Source: Ovis canadensis
Taxonomy: Eukaryota; Chordata; Mammalia; Artiodactyla; Bovidae
Reading direction: 5' to 3'
Assembly: GCF_042477335.2 (NCBI RefSeq)
Contig: NC_091256.1
Location: 49,493,001 to 49,557,000 of the forward strand
Length of the DNA: 64,000 nucleotides
Shown: positions 56,261-64,000 of the stretch, piece by piece
How positions within the stretch are numbered: position 1 is the stretch's first letter
How the letters are laid out: every line of letters begins with the position of its first letter
The notes under the pieces: model-generated
What the model was told of the DNA's origin: nothing
What the model saw: only the letters and a program-made list of their open reading frames with translations
Database searches by the model: none
Translations under genes and position numbers: made by a program

Positions 56261-56744
56261 ATTTGTCTGGTAACGAAAGTACTTAAGAGCATTCCTTTCA
56301 GTTATATGATGTTTGACAAGAGATGTGTTTATTTTTCATTTCCAGTTGATTTTCTTGTATGTTTCTAGTTTTGTCCTTTGGTTAACTTTATAGCCACAAG
56401 AATCTTAAACTGCTTTCTTACCAATTCCAGGAACAAAAACAGTTTGTTGATTTCTTGTTTATTATGTTCTGACATTTTCTTTTGCTCCAGTATTAGCCCT
56501 ATTTTTACATTGTTCTTCATTATTCCTTATCAGGCCTACCGATTCCAATTTCATATCTTGCCTCCCTGCTGTCCCCATCTTCTTCACTTGTACAAATTAA
56601 AAACTCTATTTTATGTCTCCTATACTTGTAATACTCTGCTTCTGACATTTCTGTTTGCCTTGTGGGGTGGGGGGAGGTTCCCCACACCAAGCAATTAGAT
56701 TCTCCAGCCGTTTTCCAGGTGTCTTAAAATCTAACACATTTCTG
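56261..56744. other. No recognised feature
   Basis: Unassigned T-rich sequence. The open frame at 56378-56698 has no recognisable product. Confidence 0.4.
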
Positions 56745-56973
56745 ACCTAGGTACCTGGAGATGGCATCACATCCCAAAGATTAGTATAGGCTCAGTCGCA
56801 CAAGACTGTCCCTTATCCCAACACTTCAGATGCCCGTCGAAAGTCCAGATTGTTACCCATGCTTCTGACTGGCAGGCTGGCTATAAATCGGGTTTGATTA
56901 ATTTGCTAGAGCAGTTCACAGAGTCCAGGAAAACAATTTACTTATTAGATCACCAGTTTATTACAAAGTATTA
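56745..56973. mobile_element. Possible ancient LTR fragment
   Basis: 'tttgctagagcagttcacag' and 'accagtttattacaaagta' recall an old mammalian LTR-type repeat. The family is not named with confidence. Confidence 0.35.
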
Positions 56974-57156
56974 AAGACTCTTTGTGACCCCATGGACTGT
57001 AGCCCACCAGGCTCCTCTGTCTATGGAATGCTCCAGGCAAGAATACTGGAGTGGGTTGCCATGCCCTCCTCTAGCAGATCTCCCCAACCCAGGAATCAAA
57101 CCCAGGTCTCCTACTTGCAGGTGGATTCTTTACTGTCCAAGGCACCAGGGAAGCCC
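56974..57156 (-). mobile_element. Bov-tA SINE
   Basis: Antisense Bov-tA from 'gactctttgtgaccccatgg' to the head 'ggcaccagggaagccc'. The 3' end is truncated. Confidence 0.92.
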
Positions 57157-57411
57157 TCTCTTTCTTAATTTGCCCTGGTAGATTTGCATGGTAATACTCT
57201 TGTTTGCTTTCAATCTAGAGGGCCTTGATCTTTTTAAAAATATTTTTATTGACAAGTAATAAACTGTACATACTTAAAGTGAAGTATTTGATATTTTGCA
57301 TATACACATCATGAAACTTACCACAGTCAAGATAAGGAACATATCAATAAAAATTCCTTCTGTTCCTACCCATTTCCTGTACCATAGATATGTTTGCATT
57401 TTGTAGAGTCG

Positions 57412-57835
57412 ACTACAATGTAAAAATTGAGAATTACATTTTATTTGGTGAACAAAACTGAAGACTTAAGTCTGGAAGTTAGCTTCTCAGGTGGCTCTTA
57501 GAAATCAAAGAGGTAAGGGAGGAACCAGGATAAATAGAAATTTTACAAAGAAACCCAGGTAGTTGGAACATCGAAAAATTACTTTTAATTAAAGGAAACC
57601 AGACATCTCAAGTTAATGAACTTAATGTTTTTCTATGTATGATTCAAGGGTCTGGGCCCATTGAAATCATTCCTTTTATATGCACCTTAACTCTCTTGGG
57701 CCAGTGTCCTCCTCTTCTTCATCCTGAATCCCCTCAGGGTGCACAGTTGGCGTTGGCAGCTGTAGCTGCTGGCTTGATGGCAGTAACATCCTTTGTTTAC
57801 TGATAATGGAAGGCAATATTTTTCATCCAGAGTTG
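57412..57835. mobile_element. Unclassified inserted repeat
   Basis: About 420 bp that break an otherwise continuous L1. It contains 'gagaattacattttatttgg', 'aaccagacatctcaagttaa' and 'gcttgatggcagtaacatcc', which I recall as a dispersed ruminant repeat, possibly an LTR. The word agagt occurs near both junctions. Class uncertain. Confidence 0.45.
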
Positions 57836-58569
57836 AATTCTGTATATAGTGCATATGTTGGAAATCTAGCTTCTCTCTGCATAATCACTTTGAGATTTAT
57901 CCATGTAGTTACATTTACCAGTAATACATTCTTTTTTACTGCTTGAATATTCATTTCTTTTATGTATATACAACAATATGGTTTTCCAGTCACCTGTTGG
58001 TAAACAGTTGGGTTGTTTTCAGTGTTTGCCTGTTACAAATAAAACTATGAACCAGAGTCCAAGTCTGAGTCTTCATATGGACATATGGACAATCACATAT
58101 GGAATTGTGATTGTGTGGTTGTTGGATGTTTTTTCTTCTCTAAGGACCTCCAAACTGTTTTCCCAAATGGTTATAACATTTTACACCCCCGTGAGCAGAC
58201 TTTGCGAGTTCCATTTCTTCCACATCCTTATCAACAGTTGCTTTAATCTGTAGTTTTTGCCAATACAGTAGAAGTATAGAGGTATCTTACTGTGGTTTAA
58301 ATTTGAATTTCCCAGATACTGAAATGCTGAGCATCTTTCCATGTGTTTATTTGCCACTTATGTATCTCTGGTGTCAAATCCTGTGCCCTTTAAAAAACAA
58401 CTGGATTAGGTCTGAGAGTTCTGTACATGTTCTAGATAAAAGTCTTTCGTCAGATACATGATTTGCGGATGTTTTTTTCCCAGAGAGTAGCTTGCATTTT
58501 CATTCTCAACAGTGAGAACTTTCGAAAGGCAAAAGTCCAATTCAGAAATTCCTCCTTTTATGGATTGTG

Positions 58570-58671
58570 TTCCCCACCCACCATGTGGCTTGTTCCCAGA
58601 CCATGGATGGAATGCATGCCCTCAGCAGTGAAAGTTTAGAGTCCTAACTACTGGACTGCCAGGGAATTCCC
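58570..58671 (-). mobile_element. CHR SINE inside L1
   Basis: Antisense CHR. An 11-bp duplication with one mismatch flanks it: tatggattgtg (58559-58569) and tatagattgtg (58672-58682). Confidence 0.92.
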
Positions 58672-58800
58672 TATAGATTGTGCTTTTAGAGTACTAAGCA
58701 GTCTTTATATAATGTAATCCAGAGTCGCAAAGATTTTCTCCTATGTTTTTTCTAAAAGTTTTATAGTTTCAGGTTTTACATTTTGTCTGTGTCTGTAGTT

Positions 58801-59605
58801 CTTTTCTTTTTTAATAGTTATTCACATATGATACTGTGTAAGTTTAAGGTGAATGGTGATTATGGCTGTAGCATTAGCTAAACCCTCCACAAATCACATG
58901 CATAATTATCATTACTTTGAGTGTGGTGACAGCATTTAACATCTTAGCAGCTTTGCGATACATATACAGTATTGTTGACTGTAATCATAACGCTGTACAT
59001 TAGCTCTCCAGAACTTAACCCATCTTTTTTTTTTTTTTTAAATTTTATTTGATTTTTTGCTACTCTGGGTCTTTGTTGCTGCCCATGGACTTTCTCTAGT
59101 TACGGTGAGCAGGTTCTTATTGTGATGCTTTCTCTTGTTGCGGAGCACAGGCTCTAGGGCACGAGGGCTTCAGTAGTTATGGCACGTGGTGCCCTATGGC
59201 ATGTGGAATCTTCCTGGACCAGGGATCAAGCTCATGTCCCCTGCATTGACAGTTCGATTCTTGACCACTGGACCACCTGGGAAGTTCACAATTCTATATA
59301 TAAGTGACATCATATAGTATATGTCTTTTTCTTTCTGACTTCACTTAGTATGACAGTCTCCAGGTCCACCCACCCATGTTTCTGCAAGTGGCATTGTTTC
59401 ATTGCTTTTTATGCCTGAGTAGTGTTTCATTGTGTATATGTATATCTTATCCATTCATCTGTTGGTGGACATTTAGGTTGCTGCCGTTTCTTGGCTATTG
59501 TAAATAGGGCTGGTATGAAGTAGCGGGGGTTGGGGAGCATGTGTGTTTTCACACTAGACTTTTCTTGGCATATATGCCTAGGAATGGGATTGCTAAAAGT
59601 GCCCA
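58801..59605 (-). mobile_element. Second L1 LINE fragment, antisense
   Basis: Starts again in the L1 3' UTR ('actgtgtaagtttaaggtga', 'cattagctctccagaactta') and continues into ORF2 ('cattcatctgttggtggaca', 'gaatgggattgctaaaa'), so it is a separate copy from the one at 57.2 kb. Split by a CHR SINE at 59020-59287. Confidence 0.75.
59020..59287 (-). mobile_element. CHR SINE, long form, inside L1
   Basis: A T run, then 'tctgggtctttgttgctgcc' and the head 'gaccactggaccacctggga'. L1 text resumes right after it. Confidence 0.92.
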
Positions 59606-60524
59606 CACGTAACTGGCAAACCATGATGGTGCAGTTGGCTTTTCTCATGAATCCAGCATTGTTTATGGCTACAAATTCTTTGTCTTTAGAAATGCATACT
59701 CTCTTATAGAAATGGATACATTGTGATAGTTTCATCTTTGAATTATCTTTTGATAATTATCATTTGTACTAGCTTCAGTCATGCGTATTAATGATTTACT
59801 TTTTGGGAGAGTTAGTTGGTACTGTAAAGCTTTCTTGGGTTTTATATTAGAGAGACTCATATGCATATGAAAGAATAAATTCTCTGTTCTGTTGGCCCGA
59901 GAATTTGACTCTGTCCATCTTTCTTACCTCAGAATACATCCAGTATGTATTTGGTTTATCTGTTTGGTGAAAGAGCATGCACTGAAGGGAGTACCATAGA
60001 GGCAGTAGTTGGTTAATAGTGGAAGAAGAAACTCTGTACAGAAGTTTGATCTTTAAAAAAAGAACTACTTAGTATATTTTCTGGAATTTTTCTTTTTCTT
60101 TGTATTTGGAAATTCCTTATAATTTATAAGACATTTTTTATTTCATTTTACTTTTAAGTAGGAAAATTAAAGTTCATTTTGTGATTTTTTTTTTTTTCCC
60201 CAAGCTCTAAATGTTTTGTGATGACTGAATTGAATTAGATATTCTATTACCCTATGGTTAAATTGTGTTAATGTTACTTTGTTTTCCTTGTGTAAACATA
60301 TGGACAGGCTGAACTGCCCTAACTTGTTAGTTTTGTTTATTTATAAAATTGAGCATTTCAATACATTTGCTTAGTGGTATTATTTCTCTAGTGAATTGTC
60401 TGTTAACATAGCATTAATAATTAAAATTGGGTTTCTTCAAGTTTTTTCTTCAGTTTGTGAGCTCTTGTATAACATTTGCATTTTGTCAAATGTTGAGATA
60501 TTTTTCCTGTTGACTCAGCTTTGT
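59606..60524. other. No recognised feature
   Basis: Unique-looking AT-rich sequence in the putative intron. Confidence 0.4.
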
Positions 60525-60687
60525 GGGGGTTTAATTATGCTGGGTCTTCTATGTAGTACATGGGCAGTGAGTGGACTTAATTGTCCTTTGGCACGTGGGA
60601 TCTTAGTTCTGCGACCAGAGATTGAACACTTGTCCCTTTCATTGGAAGGTGGATTCTTAACTACTGGACCATTAGGGAAGCCCCCCA
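60525..60687 (-). mobile_element. CHR SINE
   Basis: Antisense CHR with 'cacgtgggatcttagttctg' and the head 'ctactggaccattagggaag'. Confidence 0.88.
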
Positions 60688-60689
60688 AC

Positions 60690-61010
60690 TTAATTTTTAT
60701 TTATTTATTTATTTTTAATTGGAGGATAATTGCTTTACAATATTGTGGTTTCTGCCATGTGTTAACATGAATCAGCATATGAATCAACATACGAATAGGT
60801 ATATGTTCCCTCCCTCTTAAACCTCTCCTCCACCTCCCACCCCACCCTATCCAACCCCTCTAGGTTGTCACAGAGCACCCATTTTGAGCTCCCTGCGAAT
60901 TTGTGGTAATTGTACGTTTCAGTACTACTCTCTCAATTCATATCCTCTCCTCCCCGCCTCTCCAGTTCCTCACATGCTTTGTAAACATTTGGTTGGTCTG
61001 CATCTGAAAC
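60690..61010 (-). mobile_element. Ruminant L1 3' end, antisense
   Basis: Begins with a 'ttatttatttatttttaatt' tail, then 'ggaggataattgctttacaa' and the pyrimidine-rich 'ctcctccacctcccacc'. Both parts are in the same orientation, unlike the copy at 7.7 kb. Confidence 0.85.
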
Positions 61011-61070
61011 GCTTAATGTGAAGTAGATGCCTGTGTTCCAGGTAAAGTTGAAACACTGTTCAAAACGAAG

Positions 61071-61275
61071 TGAAGTGAAATCGCTCAGTCGTGTCCGACT
61101 CTTTGTGACCCCATAGACTGTAGCCTACCAGGCTCCTCTGTCCATGGGATTTTCCAGGCAATAGAACTGGAGTGGATTGCCATTTCCTTCTCCAGGGGAT
61201 CTTCCCAGCCCAGGGCTCGAACCTGGGTCTCCTGCATTCTAGACAGACGCTTTACCGTCTGAGCCACCAGGGAAG
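61071..61275 (-). mobile_element. Bov-tA SINE with target duplication
   Basis: Nearly intact antisense Bov-tA. An 11-bp duplication with one mismatch: tcaaaacgaag (61060-61070) and tcaaaacaaag (61276-61286). Confidence 0.95.
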
Positions 61276-61503
61276 TCAAAACAAAGGAGAAATGTAAACA
61301 GGCAGTGGGATTCTTTAGGAACACAGAATTCTGTGCTGGAGATACAAATTTGACATACACAGTTGGTAGTTGAAGCCTTAGAAGTGGGTGGGATTTCCTG
61401 CAGACAAATTTAGAAGGAGAAAGAAAGTGGTGAGAGGATGGGTAACACAGAAGGAAGGATTGGTCTTTGATGGAATGTAAGGAAAGGTACACTTCCTTTA
61501 TTG

Positions 61504-61665
61504 CAGTGATTCTGAAGACTGCTTAAATGTTTAGAATTGCCTGAGGAGCATTTTCAAAATAAGAATGGATAATCAGACCCCACCTCACAACTCTAGAAAC
61601 TGGTATGTTTTAAAATCCCCAAGTGATTTTAATTTGCAGCAAGGATTAAGGACCACTGCTTAGCA
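61504..61665. mobile_element. MER5A DNA element, full length
   Basis: Terminal text 'ttgcagtgattctgaag' and 'aaggaccactg' with 'cagaccccacctcacaact' in the centre, about 160 bp, as in MER5A. Confidence 0.8.
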
Positions 61666-61671
61666 TATATA

Positions 61672-61840
61672 TGAAGATGAAAGTCGCTCAGTCATGTCAC
61701 CTGAGCCACTAGGGAAGCCCAGGAATACTGGAGTGGGTAGCCTATCCCTTCTCAAGCGGATCTTTCCGGCCCAGGAATCAAACAGGGGTCTCCTGCCTTG
61801 AAGGCAGAATCTTTTACCAGCTGAGCTACCAGGGATGCCC
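61672..61840 (-). mobile_element. Rearranged Bov-tA SINE
   Basis: A perfect 11-bp duplication, tagcatatata (61661-61671, 61841-61851), bounds one insertion. Inside, about 20 bp of head sequence ('acctgagccactagggaag', 61699 on) sits where body sequence is expected. The normal order then resumes, and a second head copy closes the element. Confidence 0.85.
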
Positions 61841-61899
61841 TAGCATATATACATGGTTATAGTAAATCATTATATCTTGAACTTTTGTGGGTTTTTTTT

Positions 61900-62037
61900 T
61901 TTTTTTCACAATCACTGGGAGGGCTTTTTAAAGCACAGTGGTCTTATCCTCAGTTTGATTCAGTAGGTATGACTTTGATCCTGAGAATTTGCATATCTAA
62001 CAAGTTTCTAGATGATCCTGAGAACCACTTTCAACAA
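61900..62037. mobile_element. MER5-type DNA element fragment
   Basis: 'caatcactgggagggctttt', 'gagaatttgcatatctaaca' and 'tcctgagaaccactt' fit a hAT-Charlie MER5-like element. Confidence 0.6.
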
Positions 62038-62488
62038 CAGGTGAAGGAAAGGCAACCCTTCGGAAAGATGGATGTAGATGCAGGTGGGCTTGTAGGTTTG
62101 CCCTAAGGAAATTTAAGTTTCTTAATGTTATTGCTTTTTTTATGATGTAGGCAGGTGAGGGTCTCCATTAGTAGTTGTGGTATTAAGAGAAGTTTGGAGA
62201 TTGTTAGGTGTTAAATTGCCATCAAATGAGGGTGAAAGAAGTTGACAGTTTTTATTTTACACAAGTTACCTTATTTTCACCTGAAGAAAGATACCCTTGA
62301 ATCTTAATTTTGTCATCTAGTGAATATGCAGTCTCCTTTTTTGTCACTGGAGAGGAATATTCTTCCTGTATATCTTTGTCCATGTTATTGGTAAAAATAT
62401 GTCAACAAGAGAGATTCTCGTGAGTATAGCTGTCTTCACACTGTCATCATTAGCACCCTTGGGATAAAATTAATTATATACATGTTAA
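62038..62488. other. No recognised feature
   Basis: Unique-looking intronic sequence. Confidence 0.4.
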
Positions 62489-62690
62489 ATCCCTGGTGGC
62501 TCAGATGGTAAAGCGTCCGTCTACAATGCGGGAGACCTGGGTTCGATCCCTGGGTCGGGAAGAATCCCTGGAGAAGGAAATGGCAACCCACTCCAGTACT
62601 CTTGCCTAGAAAACCCCACGGATGGAGGAGCCTGGTGTCCATGGGGTCGCAAAGAGTCAGACACGACTGAGCAACTTCACTTCACTTGCA
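62489..62690 (+). mobile_element. Bov-tA SINE, young-looking
   Basis: Complete element with a well-kept tRNA-derived head: A-box-like 'tggctcagatggtaaagc' and B-box 'gggttcgatccc'. A polymerase III promoter could be intact. It is a SINE, not a tRNA gene. Confidence 0.94.
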
Positions 62691-62809
62691 CCTATGATTG
62701 CAAGCGATCTGTATGTTAATGTAGTTCTTTTGGTTGCAGGTGAGTGGTTTACACAGTTTATTTCAAATTGTAAATGTATACTTGGAGAAGCTAAGTAATT
62801 AGTTATAGG

Positions 62810-63005
62810 AGACAGCATGGTATAAACCGACTGACCAGTAGCCTTGATTTCAAAGCCAGTCTCGTTTATCTATGAACATCAGTTTCGTCATCTGTAAAAC
62901 CAGAATACTAACTGTATCATAACATTTTTAGTCTAAAATGAGATAATAGATGTGAAGATTACAGATAAACTTTATGGCACTACGTGAATACTGTATGTTA
63001 GTTGA
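62810..63005 (+). mobile_element. MIR SINE
   Basis: Sense MIR: 'gacagcatggtataaaccga', 'cagtttcgtcatctgtaaaa', 'ctaaaatgagataatagatg'. Confidence 0.75.
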
Positions 63006-64000
63006 TATGAATGTAAAATCATCCCTCTGGATGTGATGCTTATTCTGTAATTGACAAATGTAAAACCAGTGCATGAAAGGATCTTTATGATGATAGGATC
63101 TACTCAGGCATTCCTTGACTTTGAATGCTTTTTGCATTATATCCTGTTCTGTAATCTTCAGCTCCCATGCTTATAGCTATTGTTGGTTTCTTGTTAGATT
63201 CACTACCTCCTGCCCTACTTCTACTCTCAAAACAAATAAAGCAAACATGCACAGAAAAAGAAACAATTCCTAAGATTGAAATGTATACCTTAATAAATTG
63301 AAGAGAAATAGTATGAGAACTAATCAGTATCTCCTCCCCTGTGTATTACTAGGCTAGTTTTTAATTAGGGTATATTAATTCCAAAGATGAACATTCTCTT
63401 TGTATATGAATGTTCATTAAAGTACTCTTTACTTCTCGTATACAGAGACTTTTGACAAGTGTACACTATTTCTTTTTCTTTTTTACACTATTTCTTGAAC
63501 ACTTACTCTAGTGAAATAGAATACTGTGTCTTAGATTTATGAGGGAGTGTTCTACCCTTTGCAGAATGCAGAGAAAATAGAATGTTCTTTCTATTCTAGA
63601 CTGTTAAACAAATAAAAGATTCTTGTTAGACACATATTGCCTGAAAACACAGGCATGCAGTTTATAAGAAGAGGATGTTATCCTTCTGTCACATTTGGAT
63701 TCCATATGTGTAAGCTGATCATGCCAGTCATCTCAGTCCTATTAGGTTGAATATTTGTTTATTAGATAGAAAGACATTCTCCATCGATTAACTGTAGTTC
63801 AACTGTTCATCTCAGTATGGCTTAAAACCCTTATTCTCTGTAGAATAGTTAAGTGGTTACAAACCATAAATAATATACTCACCAAGCACACGGCAGTTTA
63901 TTTTGATTAACTTTGTCACATGTTGGTTGTTGGAATTTTACAGTATTAAACAGGCTCATGAAATTATTATTAATGTGAGTTATTAAAGAATGATTTAACA
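63006..64000. other. No recognised feature
   Basis: Unique-looking AT-rich sequence to the end of the window. No exon is supported. Confidence 0.4.

Larger units (their letters stand above)
57225..58800 (-). mobile_element. Old L1 LINE, antisense, with two insertions
   Basis: Antisense L1 3' UTR and ORF2 end: 'aaggaacatatcaataaaa', 'gagatttatccatgtagtt', 'gttttcccaaatggttata', 'gcatctttccatgtgttta'. It is interrupted at 57412-57835 by an unclassified segment and at 58570-58671 by a CHR SINE. Confidence 0.8.

Noticed and set aside
62489..62560. tRNA gene (good A- and B-box spacing)
   Set aside because: It is the tRNA-derived head of a Bov-tA SINE followed by the BovB-derived body. The same applies to the heads of the other Bov-tA and CHR copies.
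1..64000. CRISPR arrays, operons, riboswitches or phage-like systems
   Set aside because: The repeats are dispersed mammalian transposons. Nothing prokaryotic is present.

Overview
This window is nuclear DNA from a pecoran ruminant (cattle, buffalo, sheep or goat group). The evidence is the repeats: many copies of BovB (RTE-type LINE), the Bov-tA and Bov-A2 SINEs built from its tail, cetartiodactyl tRNA-derived CHR SINEs, and ruminant L1 3' ends. Older mammalian repeats (L2, MIR, L1M, MER5, MaLR and ERV LTRs) lie beneath them. Which pecoran species it is cannot be told from the sequence alone.

Layout. Bases 1 to about 36,060 are repeat-dense intergenic or intronic sequence with BovB pieces near 2.4-4.0, 11.5-13.6, 17.1-18.3, 20.2-21.3, 24.2-26.3, 29.9-31.1 and 32.0 kb. 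Two distinct solo ERV LTRs lie at 16.9-18.7 kb. A repeat-poor stretch (about 32.9-35.4 kb) precedes a CpG island at about 36.13-37.10 kb. The island carries a GC box, an E-box, a near-consensus CRE, a YY1 element and a pyrimidine-rich initiator, then an ATG-less first exon ending at a good splice donor (36537/36538). It is the only gene signal I can support: the promoter and non-coding first exon of an unidentified + strand gene. Everything to its right (37.1-64 kb) looks like a long first intron, with MIR and L2 fossils close to the island and BovB, Bov-tA, CHR and L1 copies farther away.

No complete protein-coding gene, functional RNA gene or other coding exon can be supported. The longest open frames are reverse-transcriptase fragments of dead BovB copies, or chance frames in the GC-rich island. 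The best preserved BovB (52.6-53.7 kb) is 5' truncated and has one frameshift between its RT domain and C-terminal domain.

The informative structure is the insertion history. Several older repeats are split by younger ones, often with readable target-site duplications: Bov-A2 in BovB in L1M; BovB in L2; BovB in an ERV LTR; BovB in a MaLR LTR; BovB in MER5A; CHR in L2 and L1. A 124-bp L1 insertion with a 5' inversion is also clear. I found no undescribed biological system. Family names come from remembered consensus patterns, since no database search was possible.
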